Assembly (NCBI GenBank): GCA_973895155.1
Contig: OZ316897.1
Coordinates: forward strand, 5,518,001-5,582,000
DNA: 64,000 bases
DNA from: Marsupella aquatica
Taxonomy: Eukaryota > Marchantiophyta
Direction: 5' to 3'
The notes below the pieces were generated by a model, which did not search any database, was not told where the DNA came from, and worked only from the letters and a program-made list of their open reading frames with translations. The position numbers and the translations under genes are program-made. This document shows, in pieces, positions 23,650 to 35,655 of this stretch; within the stretch, counting starts at the first letter, position 1, and every line of letters begins with the position of its first letter.

Positions 23650-25115
23650 AGTGGTGGACCTAGCCACCCACACCCTCACCAATCCCAACACTTGCGCCTA
23701 AGTGCCCTTGGTGCCCAAACGCCTCCACGGAATACCTCGAGCAAGCATCCAAGTGCCTCTAGCACCGCCAGTGGCCACTCCCATACGAAGCCGCACTTGC
23801 TCACCTACACGACCGCTACTCAACGGTCCTCACTGTCTGCACAAACAACCAAGCACCTCGGTAAGTAACCCCTCAGGATCTAGAACTCGCCCAGTCTAGC
23901 ATCCTAACTCAAGCTCAACAGACGTTGGTAAATAGGTCAGCGATAGGTCCTCCCGATGCCATAAGCCGGAACCAGAACCCACGCTCACTGTCCGTCCAGG
24001 ACAACTCCTTCCTTGGGCGCGGCCCGGGTTCCCCCTCGTACCTATCCATCACCAACTGACCGCCCTGACCTCAGGACATGCTCATGGCCCAAATAGTGTA
24101 GCTTGTCCTAAAGCTTGTCTCAACACGTCGGGACCATAACGGCCCCGACCCTAACACCCACTCCCGGTTCGCCGCACTGATGGTCCAGGGACCAAGCGCC
24201 CTTGGGACTCAGCCTCCATACCTACTTGGCCTTGCCTCCCCAACGCAAGCTCCCTTGGGAGGCTGACCGCGGCTTGGCTGCTATTCAGCAGGTTTGGTAA
24301 ACGGACGAGCTAACACCCGCAAACCACAAGAACCCATGGCACCCCCAGACCCATCTGATCTCAGGAGGGCGTAGCCCTCCTCAAGAGATTTCCAACACAC
24401 CTAAGAAGTCCTCCAACGGACTTCCTGTTGGAAAGATATCGTCATTTCTGTTTGGCGGTTTTCCTTAGTGTCGCGACCGCCGCGGCTCACGACTTCAGCT
24501 CGCCCTTAGCCCCCAGGGAGGCACCACTCCCCTCATATATGCTTCTGGAGACCTGCCACCCCCGGACCAACTTTGGTCCCGAAACATTTGGCCCCCAACC
24601 CGGATCCCATCACGCATAATGGGCGTGCCACCAACTGGCAACGCCCATAACTTTCTTAATAGGCATCCGCAAGCGGAGTGCCTTAGCCCGTTGTGTCCAG
24701 GCCAACCCCGTGCTCATGCCTAGGCCCTCAGGTCTGATCGCCGCTCAGGACCCCGGATCAGGCCACAACTTGTGCCCCAAGCATCCGTTGCCAATGGCGT
24801 CAACTCCATTGGCCTTGGGCCCAAGAGCAGCTCACTCCCAAGCCCTTAGAACTCAAAGCCCATCCGAGGGTCTGGACGGCCATCCTTGAGCCCGGCCCAT
24901 TTCTCCTTGACCCTACCAGCTATAGGCTAGTCCAAGTCCTTAGTGTGTGTACCCAGCTTGGCCCCTTGCCTCGCTAGTGCCACGTCTTATTGCCCACAAG
25001 TCTCCGCATGCTAAGTCCTCCCTGGATGGCCTATCCGGGCCTGGACCATAAGGGAGCTCGGCGTCGGAGTCAGCGACGCCGGAGCTAAGTGTTAAGGTAG
25101 TCGAGTTCCGCGACT
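23650..25115. mobile_element. Unclassified 1,466-bp GC-rich insertion with 5-bp TSD
   Basis: Removing this block and one ATATT (23645-23649 or 25116-25120) restores continuous gypsy-1 reading frame, so it is a precise insertion with an ATATT target-site duplication. It is visibly richer in G and C than its neighbours, and no open frame looks coding. The ends form a weak inverted pair: AGTGGTGGACCTAG on the left against AGTCGCGGAACTCG read inward from the right (10 of 14). It lacks TG...CA ends and internal LTRs. It could be a nonautonomous DNA transposon; I cannot assign a superfamily. Confidence 0.8.
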
Positions 25116-26180
25116 ATATTCCTTGAGGAGTGCTTGGATAGATTTTTCTGCCTCCCCCGTCAGAGCATGGCCGAGGTTAAAAGACTTATCCATCCCAATG
25201 GTGTACTTCCGGTAGTGCTCCTTTCTTATGACTTCCACCTAGTTCCGCAAGTTTGGGTCCAGGCTCGCATCCAGCTCAGCTAACCGAACTCCTCCGTACA
25301 TGGGTGGAACCAGGATCGGTTTTGGATTTGGGGTTAACTCCACCAATTGCGGGATGGATGGGTCCCAGGAGACTTGTTTCTTATGTCTCGGTCTCGGGTT
25401 TTCGGCCTCGGGCAGTTGTTTGGCCGGTTCGTGGTCACTAGGCTCTGCACTGGTAGAAGCAGCATTGGCTCCCTGCTTAGTTGGAGCCGTGTCCTCCGTA
25501 TTGATGGGCCATTTTTGCGTTTCATCGGTCTGGGCGGTAGAGGTGCTCGGGGTGGACTTAATAGCAACCTTTGGGTAATTCAGGAGATGTGTTTCCCGGG
25601 TTGCCTCTACTCCGAAGACATCTTCCTCGGACAGGGACGAAATGAGTTCAATCATATTGAGCTCATCTTCCTCTGAGGTCTCCAAATCATATTCCTTGGG
25701 TCCCTGTGGGGTTTCACCCTGATAATCATCCATTGCCCATGATACTCGTATTGTGGGTGTCCCAAACCATAGCTCCTTCTTTCCCCAATCCGTGACTACT
25801 CGGCCACTATACAACCACGGCCTGCCCAGAAGGACCGGATAAGAGGAGGGCCGAACCGGCCTCATGACTAGGAAGTTGAGATAGAACTCCACCCCTCCTA
25901 CAATAGTGAGCACCCGAGTGAGCGTGCCCAATGGAAGGACCCTTGCCCCGTTTGCTAATCTGATAGCTCGGGCTGTGGGTTGATACCTGAGGTATCCTAA
26001 CTTGACTGATGTTTCCTCAGTCATGATGTTGACTCCCGCTCCTCCGTCTACAAGAACCATCTTGATGGTACAATTATTGATCTCAATCGAGATGTCTGGC
26101 GCTCCTAGGTCCTCGCATATCATGTTGCAGTCCGTGATCCCAACTCGGGGTAGTCGCCTCCGTCGCCAACCCATAAGCAA
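25116..26180 (-). pseudogene. gypsy-1 aspartic protease and linker to RT
   Basis: The 313-codon frame 26180-25239 contains the retropepsin-like active-site region VDGGAGVNIM and the later LLGRPWL motif. A Pro/Ser/Thr-rich linker ends in MYGGVRLAELD. The start is an internal point of the polyprotein, since the frame extends upstream to a stop. A stop follows at 25239 (the TAG appears where Trp is usual), after which linker sequence reads on to the insertion at 25115. The usual Asp-Ser/Thr-Gly is Asp-Gly-Gly here, as in several plant gypsy proteases. Confidence 0.8.
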
Positions 26181-27611
26181 CTTCCTCAGTTGCCTTCGGT
26201 ACTGTGGATTGTTCTGCAGTAGTTACCCTACCATTGCCGTAACCGGGCAACTCTTCACATCTTCCTTAATATCATAGTCCTCCTTCTTTTCTTCCTTTGG
26301 CTGCTGCTTGGTTCCTCCTCCTACTTTTCTTGCTCCTGTCGCTGGGCGGCCTCGGCTGCTTTGATGTCCTTATCGATTGCTTTCTGGTATTCCCGAGCTT
26401 CGTAGGCCTCCACCTGTTTCTTTACCAATTCTTTGATGCGGGGATAAAATAGCTTTGGGTCATCCCGACGGTAGTCATCATCCTTTTCCGGGGGTATATC
26501 TATCACTGGCTGCACTGGAGTAGTATCTTGCTTTTTCCTGCATTTTTCTTCCTGTTTCTCTTCCTTCCGCTCGGCTCTTGTTGACACTCGGTAGCACTCA
26601 GCCTCATCCGATGGATTAGGGTGCTCCGCCACGTCCACCAGATTTACCCACTCGGCGTTGTCATCTTGCCATTCCACAACAATCATTTGGACGACTGCAT
26701 CGCTTGTGGCCGGTCTGCCCTGGGCCGGTCTTGCTGCGTTTGTTCGAGCGGCTATTACCAATGGACAGTTGGCCATGGAATGAGCTTCCGTTTTGCAGAC
26801 TTGACATAGTGGTGTGCCTCGGCCATCCCCCTGGCGTCTTGGTTTGGTGCATTCCCTCGCAAAGTGGCCTGGCTTCTCACAGTTGTAACAAACCGGGGAT
26901 CGCCAAATCCCTGGCTTAGGAGGAATGCTTGGGTTACTGATAACTTGGAAACTTCTGCCATTGTTTGGGTAGGGGTATGTAGTTCTACCTGCTAAGTTAC
27001 GTGGACCCACCGTTGAAATCTGATACACCAAATCAGGGGGATCTTCAAAGAAATACTCCGTGGACTCCGATTCAGGTCCCGGGTTGTCAACATCATCTAA
27101 TTCCACCTGGTGGACTCAGTTCTTCCATCTTGGGCATACCTGCACTACATGCCTGGATTGGAAACACTTTGAACACCACGCATGTGCTCGGGTCTCGGGT
27201 GGCTTCTTCTTCTCCATAGGCTTTTTTGCGAGATGTACTGATAGTGCTTTGAGACAATCCATGATTTCGTTAAGCTTGTCTGCTTCGGCGGCCTTTGGAT
27301 TGGGTATCGTTCTTCAAACACGGGGCTTGATTTTTCCCTCCTTCTTAACCCGCCTCTTCTTCTTTTTGCCCCAACTCTCGCTCTTCGAATCACTTTCTGA
27401 TGAGCTAGAAGTGGAGGATCCGCTGGTCAAAGTCAAATCCAAACTAGATTCTATCTCCGAACTGGATGAGGTCAAACGATATTTCTTCTTCTTCTTGCGT
27501 TTCTTCTTCTTCTTGTCGTCCGATTCGGAGTCACTGTCACTGAAGGTCTCGTACTTGCCCTTCCTGCGGCGTGCCCGCTGGCTTCGCCAGGAGTTATAGG
27601 TGGACTCCCGG
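26181..27611 (-). pseudogene. gypsy-1 gag with two CCHC zinc knuckles
   Basis: The 261-codon frame 27106-26321 carries two CX2CX4HX4C knuckles (CYNCEKPGHFAREC and CQVCKTEAHSMANC) that bind element RNA in gag proteins, then a charged C-terminal tail. Upstream (27110-27600) a Lys- and Ser-rich segment continues gag in shifted frames. It ends abruptly at 27611 where the gypsy-2 LTR begins. Between 26320 and 26180 gag joins protease through a frameshift. Confidence 0.8.
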
Positions 27612-30043
27612 TGTCCGGGGACCAGTTTAAAGCGGTATAAAAGTAGACCTTTTAATATTTTTAGGGACTTGGATTTATCATAGTATTTTCTTAAGTTAGT
27701 TTAATCTTTCTTAATTCTAATCAGTTTCCATTTTTAATATGAAATTACACTAAGCTATTTTAACTTAAAACACTAAGTTTCTACTTTCATCTAAATTCAA
27801 TGAACCACTCACATTTCCATAACAATTAAACACTTTTATCACAAGGGCATTTTACAATCACATAAAATAATTTTAAGTCATCCTTTTATTTCAATCATTT
27901 TCAAAATATGAAGTTTGGTTCAGGTTTACAAGGTGTTCTTTGGTGGCTCATCTCCTAACTCGGTTTCCTCACTAAACTCAGCTCATCAGGTCAGTTCGCG
28001 GCTTCAGGTTCATCAATGGTCTCTCCCAAACATGTTGGACACAATTTCAACCTTCGTCGGGCTTCTTTCACGTCATCGCTTCTTTTATATTCCTCTTCTT
28101 GGCTCTTCTTCTTTCTATCCTCAAGCTTCCAATCCCAAAGCAAAAATTGCGTCCGTTGTCTTCATACCCCATGCCTTCAAAATCCTTTCTACCAAGTCTA
28201 TCTTCCTAGTTCCTCCAAGGAAAATCCACAACGTACTGTTCCTAGTTTGAATATTGAACCTATTACTGGATTCCACTCAGTAAAAGAATGAAGCAATATC
28301 AACTGGTAGCTTCTTTCAAACCTCCAAAATCTCAAATGTAGAAATTCAGGTGTAATCCATACTTCTAACCTGAACCTCTTAATCAATATCATAAAGTCAC
28401 TTCTCTTTAGGTCCGAGACAAAATTTTTAAATCTTAATTCCTGCCCTCAATCATTTCACTTCCTTCTTTGTTTTGCTTAGAGACTCCTCTTCACCTTCTC
28501 GAACCAAGTAACTTCCTTGTCAATCCATTCGTACTTTCATTCCTTTTTTTCTTTTTTTTGTAAGCCTTCCGGTCTTCTCATTTTAAGTATGACTTAAACC
28601 TTCTTTGTGTCTTCTCGATGGTCTTTGTTCACTTGCTCTTTGGTCTTTCCTTTCTCTGTGTTCCTATCACTCATCTTCTAGTTCCAGTCCAAGTGCCATG
28701 CGTTTTCCGTAGAACTCCTACTTGTTTTCTTTCTCAAGGAAAAATCATCCAGTCAGTCAATCAAGCTTTAAATTGAAGACTTCTTTTGTTTTTCGGAGTT
28801 CCAATAAACCAGACAGTGATTCCAAGTCGGGTTTCAACGAACTGTGGCAACGCAGTGTCATCCACGAAGGTTTCCCCATCACAATCAATCTCGACTGAAG
28901 GCTGTCTGATGAGAGTTCAGCAAAACAATACAATTAACACCAGAATTCAACCCTCCCGTTTGTCTTAAGCTGTCAGTAGCTTTTTCATTCTTCAGTCCTG
29001 CACTCTTGAATGCTTATTGTTCACTTCAAAACTTTGGCTTTCTTCTTGCTTGTTGCTCGTCTGACTTTTCACCAAGCACTACTAGAATCCAATCAGGCAT
29101 CCTCAACTTTAAGCAACTGTTCTCGTGCATTTCTCGTTCATTGCTCTCCAAGTTCTCTGGTTCTCTTGATATTGCTTTTCTTTTCTCGATCGTCCTCTCG
29201 TTCAAATTTGAATTCCCTCACGGTCATGCCAGTCGTTTCGTCTTGCTTGATACTTCCCTTCAGCGGTATGCCCTCCTATCACTCAAATCCCCTTCCCGTA
29301 TTGCCTTCTTTCTAATCTTCTCACGTCTCCGCTGTTTTACACCATTCGAGCTCGTGTCAACTCCTTCTTCAGTCTTAATCGTCCCTTCCTTCAGAAAGAA
29401 AAGTTTTCGTATACTGTTTCACTTCTTTGCCTTCAGAACGCAAGTTTTTCCCGTTCAGCAATTTCCCTGCCCTCTGATCCTCTCAGAAGAAATTTATTTA
29501 CCGTCTCCCGGTTCTCATCCTGCTTCCGTTTAATCACCCTTGCGTTCCTTTCCTTCGCTTAAACTTGCTCCCTCTAACTTCCTTTCAGCTCCTCGCCTTC
29601 CCATCGCCCATTTCCTCTTCCTTCTGCTTCAACAATTGATCATTCGCCCTTCCTCTCACGATATTTCACCCTAAAACTCCAGATTCTCATTCATTTTTGG
29701 AATTTTCCTTCTCCCGAATGCTTCATCATAATCTGTCAGCCCGAACCTTCTCGCCCATCGCTATTTTTCAGTGCATGCTATTTACTCCTCTAAAATTTCC
29801 TTAGCCCGATCGTATTCTGAAAAACAATCGAGCATTCCACCCTCTCTCCGCTTGCACAAGCAGAATTTCTCCTCTACGTTTCACCTCATAGCAGTCGCAA
29901 CCAGATGAATAACGACCACCATGCTGAACTGAGTCGAGTAACCATAAGCCGAGTAATGAACAACCTGAAATATTCTCTCCTTTCCAAAAAATGGCACTCT
30001 AAATGAATCTCTAAAACAAAAATAATTCCTACTATGTTAACAT
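27612..30043 (-). repeat. gypsy-2 3' LTR, first part
   Basis: Starts TGTCCGGGGACC and matches the 5' LTR at 63558 for the first ~60 bp, and again from 28520 onward. It contains an extra 848 bp (27672-28519) missing from the 5' LTR. It is interrupted at 30043/30044 by the copia element. No gene is seen in it. Full LTR length after removing copia would be about 2.67 kb. Confidence 0.85.
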
Positions 30044-30512
30044 TGTTATAACTCCTTAGACTAGGTCTACCCAAAAGGGTTAGGACTAAGGCAGTTACAC
30101 TATTAACCGCCTTAGTAACCACCCATGTATAAGAGGATAGGAAGGAGTAAAGAGTGTGATGATTGTTACGAAGTTGAACACATTATCAACACAAGTTTTA
30201 AGCACACAATTATTTTTTCCAAGATCGTGAGCCGGATATGGTAGCAATTACATTTCAAGGAGGATTGGGGTCATCAATCCCATGGAATAGGGACTCCTTG
30301 AAGGATCCTGCTCGAAGGATGATGAGGGATACTTGCAATTAATCCTTTGAGGGACATTCAACATCAAAATAGCAGCAATAGAATCAGAAATCGAATCAGT
30401 CCAAATCACAGCAGGACTCAGAGAATTCCCATCCTCAATTCCCAATTACACATCGATTCCGGCTCACTGTTCAACAATACCAGGCTGAGCAAATCTCACT
30501 ACCACAGATACA
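30044..30512 (+). repeat. Copia 5' LTR and leader
   Basis: Noncoding sequence from the TG start to the gag ATG. The LTR is probably about 190 bp, with TGGTAGCAATTAC near 30239 as a possible primer-binding site, but the missing 3' LTR prevents a firm boundary. Confidence 0.5.
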
Positions 30513-31472
30513 ATGGCCGCAAATACAATTGAGAAATTATACTTCCAGGCGCTATCTATAGATGGCGCCAATTTCCTATCCTGGACTCTAGACGTTGAGG
30601 CACATTTGGCATCTAAGAATTTAGAGGACACTGTCATAACTGACAATGGCCCCACCCTCCAGGAGAAGGCCAAGGCGTTGATCTTGATTCGGCACCATCT
30701 GGTCGATTCCCTAAAACGCCAGTACATGAATGCGTACAATCCCCGAATTCTTTGGGACGAATTACATTCTTGATTTGATCACACCCGGACCATTTTCCTG
30801 CCAGCAGCAAGGCACGATTGGATTAATCTTCGTGTGCAGGACCATAAAACTATCGCTGAATACAACAGCGAACTTTTTCGCATTGTCTCCCAATTGGTGA
30901 TTTGCGGCCACCCGGTCAATGACGAAGAACAAATCGAAAAGACTTTATCGACCTTCCACTCAACAAATCTGGTATTATCTACTCAATACCGAAACATGCG
31001 ATTTACAACCTACTCGGAATTGATCTCACACATGTTGTTGGCAGAGAAACATAAAATCTTACTGTTGCAGAACACTAAGCAGCGACCCCCAGGCACTCTA
31101 CCACCTCAACCTCAAGCCGAAACTCACTTCAATACATGGCGACGCGGCAGTACATCATTCCGGGGAAGAGGGAGCAGCAGAGGAAGGAATACCTTTTGTG
31201 GCCGAGGATACTACTCCCAACGAGGGGGAAGGAGCATGTCCCGTGGAGGCAGGGGACGCGGCCGATCAAATCCGGGAAGAACTCGCAACAACTGGACAAG
31301 GACCACCACAAATTCAGATAAGTCCGATAACCCACTCACTTGTCATCGATGTGGAACGAGAGGGCATATTAGGAAGGAATGTCGAGCACCGGCTCACCTC
31401 GTGGCCCTATACCAAAAGAACATCAATACTCCTGAGTATGAAACTTACGGCACATTCTTAGAGACCCCATAA
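30513..31472 (+). pseudogene. Copia gag with zinc knuckle, one premature TGA
   Basis: Gag frame from the ATG at 30513. A TGA near 30771 interrupts it, and the same phase continues to a TAA at 31470. The N-terminal part has the copia gag opening (NFLSWTLDVEAHL). The C-terminal part has an Arg/Gly-rich region and a CX2CX4HX4C knuckle (CHRCGTRGHIRKEC), which binds RNA. In the same phase protease follows. Confidence 0.85.
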
Positions 31473-31764
31473 GTTTTACCTGAAATACATACTGTCCTTC
31501 CGTTGGACACATCTAAAGCACTAGAAGATCCCAACTGTTGTATACTCGACAGTGGGACTTCCCATTCAATCCTGAGACTCAAAACCTACTTCAAATACAT
31601 TAACCCATCCCAACGGAGAGTCACCACGATTATGGGAAACCATCAGCTGGAAGAAGGCAACGGGCCAGCCACACTAATACTGCCTAAGGGAACCGTGATC
31701 CATATCCAATCGGCCATCTACGCACCAAAAGCCACACGTAACTTATTGAGTTTCAGAGACACAC

Positions 31765-32427
31765 GCAGATGTGTGCAGGTGGGCCCATGCTTGGGATTTT
31801 CCTGAACATGAATGGCCAACACACCCAACCAAGCTAAGAGCAAAACTTGAGAAAAAGGCTTTGCACAAACTTTGGCATGAACCTAGCCCACGGCAGCAAT
31901 ACTACATGAGAGATGTGAACCCCATGAAGAAATATCGAGAACAAGAATACTTATCTAGCACTATCTCAGTACAACTTAGACAACTTATTGCTCAGTATAG
32001 ACTAAGCTCACACCACCTTGAAGTAGAACAAGGGAGATGGAAGGATATTGACAGGAAAAAGAGGGTTTGTCAACTATGTGATAGCTCTAGTATAGAGAAT
32101 GAATATCATGTATTCATTGCTTGCAAGTTTTATGAGGGGGTTAGGATGGCATCTCAAATCTTGGTGAAAGATTTGTATGCATTGTTTGGTCTGCCCCCTC
32201 AGCAACTTGGAAGATATATCTTTGCGGTGGATAGGGAAAGGAGAATAGGTTTGGAAAATCTTTCAGGGCTCTCTAGGTCCATAGTTTCTTTGAGGACATA
32301 GTTGTCCTCTTCTGAGCAATCTCTTTTGGTTGCTCTTTTCTTTGATTGCATTGTACTTTACTTTTTGTGGCAGCTCCTTTGACTTTCATGGTCCCGGAGC
32401 TTATAATACATTACCATTACCATTACC
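31765..32427 (+). mobile_element. LINE copy 4, 5'-truncated 3' end inside copia protease
   Basis: Covers the last ~179 ORF2 codons (to the stop at 32301), the 3' UTR and a CATTAC tail of about three units. Removing 31765-32427 restores the copia frame exactly with no duplicated bases, so this insertion has no visible TSD. Confidence 0.92.
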
Positions 32428-35217
32428 AAAATGGCCTCCACATCCATACTAGTACCCACAATTCCAGAGAAGTACTACAGCTCATAGCTAAGACACAAAA
32501 CGGCATAGAAATTAAGGAAACGCTCACAGCTTTTCCAATGGGTTTTTATGCCATAAAAATACACACCTTCCACACGCATATTCCTGCACTGCCATCCGTG
32601 GACATCTGGCACCGACGCCTGGGACACCCAGGCACACAGATGTTTCACAAGATCATCAAAGATACACACGGTATACCAAACACAGTACACCCAACCTCAA
32701 TGAAAACTCAATGTCTAGCCTGCTCACAAGGAAAACTCACCATGAGACCATCCCCCTCAACCACAGACAAAAATATACCACGATTTTTAGAGCGAATCCA
32801 TGCCGATGTGTGTGGCCCAGTTGACCCCCCCAGTGGTCCATTCCGCTTCTTCTTAGTCACTATCGATGCCTCCTCCAAATGGTCCCAAGTTTCACTTCTC
32901 TCAACACGTAACCTAGTTTTCTCCAAACTACTGGCCCACATCCTGCGATTAAAAGCTCAGTTCCCGGACTACCCAATCAAGACATTAAGAGTCGATAATG
33001 CCGAGGAGTTTACATCCCAGACATTTGATGACTTCTGCACTGCATCCGGGATAGAAGTAGAATATCCCGTGGCCTATGTGCACTTCCAAAACGGGATAGC
33101 CGAATCCCTGATTAAAAGGCTCCAAACAATAGCGAGACCACTAATCATGCAGAGAAATCTACCACAATCTGCCTGGGGCCACGCTATCATACACGCTGCC
33201 GCCTTACTAAGATAGAGACCATCAGCTTTCAATGCCAGCTCACCTCACCATCTGGCATTCGGCGTTGCACCTAACTTGGCTCACCTCCGCACCTTTGGGT
33301 GCCAAGTCCTGGTGCCCATCATGGGACCCAAACGCACCAAGCTTGGACCCCAGAGGCAGAAGGGTATATACATAGGATTTGATTCCACATCAATAATACG
33401 ATATCTAGAGCCAACTACAGCTGACGTATACAAGGCGAGATTCACGGACTGTCACTTCTATGAAGAGATATTCCCGAAATTAACCTCGGACCAGGAGAAT
33501 AAAGCTGTACTAAAAAAGGACCTCACATGGCAAATCAATTCACAATTCTGGAATGACCCGAGATCTGCCCAAACAGATACCGAGGTCCAACGCACCCTAC
33601 ACCTCACTAGAATCATGGATGAACTCCCAGATTCATTTGCAGACGTGGCAAAAGTAACCAGGTCACATGTACCAGCCGCAAACGCACCATCCCGAATCGA
33701 TATAACGACACAACCAGCAACAACAACCGAACCAAAGAAGAAAAGGGGCCGACCACCTGGAGCCGGGGACAAACAGCCTCGGCAAAGAAGACCACAGAAC
33801 CCACCTGCATCCGCACACCCACAACCCACACCACCTATCACAACAGAAAATGAGGAGATTGCCATTAACTATAACTACACAGGCCAAATCAGAGACAGAG
33901 TCTCAACCCCTATCGATAATATATTTGCCTATCAAATTTTGCAAGAAATAATGGGAGAGTTACCTGACCCGGCAACGATAACTGAGGCCCAAGCCCAAGC
34001 AGACTGGCATGAATGGCAGAACGCCATAAACTCGGAACTGGATTCTTTAATCTCGCGTCAAGTATTCGGACCCATCAAGCCTGCCCCACCTGAAACACAT
34101 CTGACCGGCTACAAGTGGACCTTTATAAAGAAGAGAAATGCCCAAGGAGAGATCGTGAGATACAAAGCTAGACTGGTGGCCAAGGGATTTACCCAGATCC
34201 CTGGCAGAGATTATGACTTAACCTACTCCCCAGTCATGGATGTGATTACATATAGAATTCTAATCGCATTCGCCATTCACCACAACCTAACAATGCATCA
34301 ACTGGACATTGTCACCGCTTACCTCTACGGCCATTTGGACACTATAATATATATGGAGGCCCCACCCGAATTACTAACCCGAGTGGATCACCACCTTCAG
34401 GGGGAGCCGAAAGTACAAGAGCATACAGCCCACAGTGATGGCCCTTTTGGCCATACAAATAAGTCAGTACTACATACCACAGCTAAAGCGATTGGATGGA
34501 AAGCAACAGACCATAAAGCACTTACCGCAAGAACTAAATTTGCTGTTCAAGTTTTGAGATCAATGTATGGCTTGAAGCAAAGCGGACGTACCTGGTACCA
34601 ACACTTTAAAAACGAAATGCTAGCAATGGGATTTAAAACATCTGAGCTCACACCCTGTCTGTTCATCAAACATGAAGGCACAGAGATAATCATTGTGACG
34701 ATTTATGTAGACGACCTCAATCTTTTCGGAACACCAAAGATTCTGGAAGATACAATCCGAAAACTCAATAGGGTTTTTGAGATAAGAGATCTCGGTAGAA
34801 CTGCTTTCTGCCTCGGCCTTCAGTTCGAGTACCTCAAGCAGGGCATACTCCTCCACCAATCAACTTACACTTGCCGCATGTTGAAGCAATTTCATATGCA
34901 CACGGCAAAAGCTGTCAGGTCTCCAATGGACCTTCGGTTACTGGACAAAGACAAGGACATATTCCGAAAGAGAACAGAGGCAGAGCCACTACTTGGCTCC
35001 GAAAAGCCATACTTGTCGGCGATAGGGGCACTGCTCTTCTTGGCTTCCCAAACCCGCCCCGACATCGCTTTCGCAGTTAACTTGTTAGCACGCCACAGTT
35101 CATTACCTACTATTCGACACTAGAATGGGGTAAAGAGGATAATGCGTTACCTGAGCGGCACTATCGACCATGGACTTCTTTTTCAGAGCAACACAAACTT
35201 CATACTATCCGGATTTG

Positions 35218-35330
35218 GTAATGGTAATGTATTATAAGCTCCGGGACCATGAAAGTCAAAGGAGCTGCCACAAAAAGTAAAGTACAATGCAATCAAAGAA
35301 AAGAGCAACCAAAAGAGATTGCTCAGAAGA
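35218..35330 (-). mobile_element. LINE 3' UTR fragment (~113 bp) with 7-bp TSD
   Basis: Minus-strand copy of only the 3' UTR and a short tail. It is flanked by GGATTTG at 35211-35217 and 35331-35337, a clean 7-bp target-site duplication in copia RNase H. It is extremely 5'-truncated. Confidence 0.93.
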
Positions 35331-35655
35331 GGATTTGCAGATGCAGGATACTTATCAGACCCAGCGGATGCAAAGTCTCAGACTGGGTATATCTTCAAGA
35401 TCGGACCTACAGCGATATCGTGGAGGAGCATGAAACAAACTCTAACCATGACCTCCTCCAATCACTCAGAAATAATCGCCCTTTACGAGGCGAGTCGGGA
35501 ATGCATATGGCTACGTAACGTTATCAATTACATCCAAGAAACCTCAGGTATGCCTAAACTGAGTTCACCAACTGTGATCTATGAAGATAACCAGCCCTGC
35601 ATCGAACAGATTTCTGCTGGTTTCATAAAAGGTGATCGAACCAAACACATAGCCC

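Larger units (their letters stand above)
22595..27611 (-). mobile_element. Ty3/gypsy element gypsy-1, partial, minus strand
   Basis: Minus-strand gag, protease and reverse transcriptase of one plant Ty3/gypsy element. It is cut on the left at about 22595, where RNase H should begin, by the transposase-like pseudogene. It is cut on the right at 27612 by the 3' LTR of gypsy-2. Its own LTRs are not in the window. It is decayed by stops and frameshifts and by a 1,466-bp insertion. Confidence 0.85.
30044..35655 (+). mobile_element. Ty1/copia element, 3'-truncated, in the gypsy-2 LTR
   Basis: Plus-strand gag, protease, integrase, RT and RNase H in copia order. It begins TGTTATAAC at 30044 (LTR-like TG start). 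It breaks off inside RNase H after the KHIAP motif at 35655, so the 3' LTR is missing. It is flanked by a 285-bp duplicated LTR segment (29759-30043 and 35656-35940). Two LINE fragments lie inside. Confidence 0.88.
31473..35655 (+). pseudogene. Copia pol: protease, integrase, RT, RNase H, broken
   Basis: Same phase as gag. Protease shows ILDSGTSHS (31503-31764) and is split by a LINE (31765-32427). Integrase follows with HRRLGHPG...CLAC, then HADVCGP, RVDNAEEF and NGIAES (catalytic Asp, Asp, Glu). A TAG lies at 33213-33215. RT (33276-35123) carries YVDDLNLF near 34704. A stop at 35121-35123 precedes the YLSGT region. RNase H is split by a 113-bp LINE fragment (35218-35330), then reads GFADAGYLSDP and ends at 35655. 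All domains are recognisable, and the stops make it nonfunctional. Confidence 0.88.

Noticed and set aside
23650-25115. The 1,466-bp block as an intron of gypsy-1
   Set aside because: It is flanked by a 5-bp duplication and lacks GT...AG borders at the junctions; gypsy pol does not normally carry introns.
27060-27599. A 179-codon plus-strand Phe-rich frame
   Set aside because: It is the antisense of the Lys/Ser-rich gag segment of gypsy-1 (AAG/AAA runs read as CTT/TTT).
27612-30043. This LTR as the 5' LTR of gypsy-1
   Set aside because: It matches the LTR at 63558, and the PPT-like tract at 36176 places it as the 3' LTR of gypsy-2. It cuts abruptly into gypsy-1 gag, with different flanking sequence from a normal leader.
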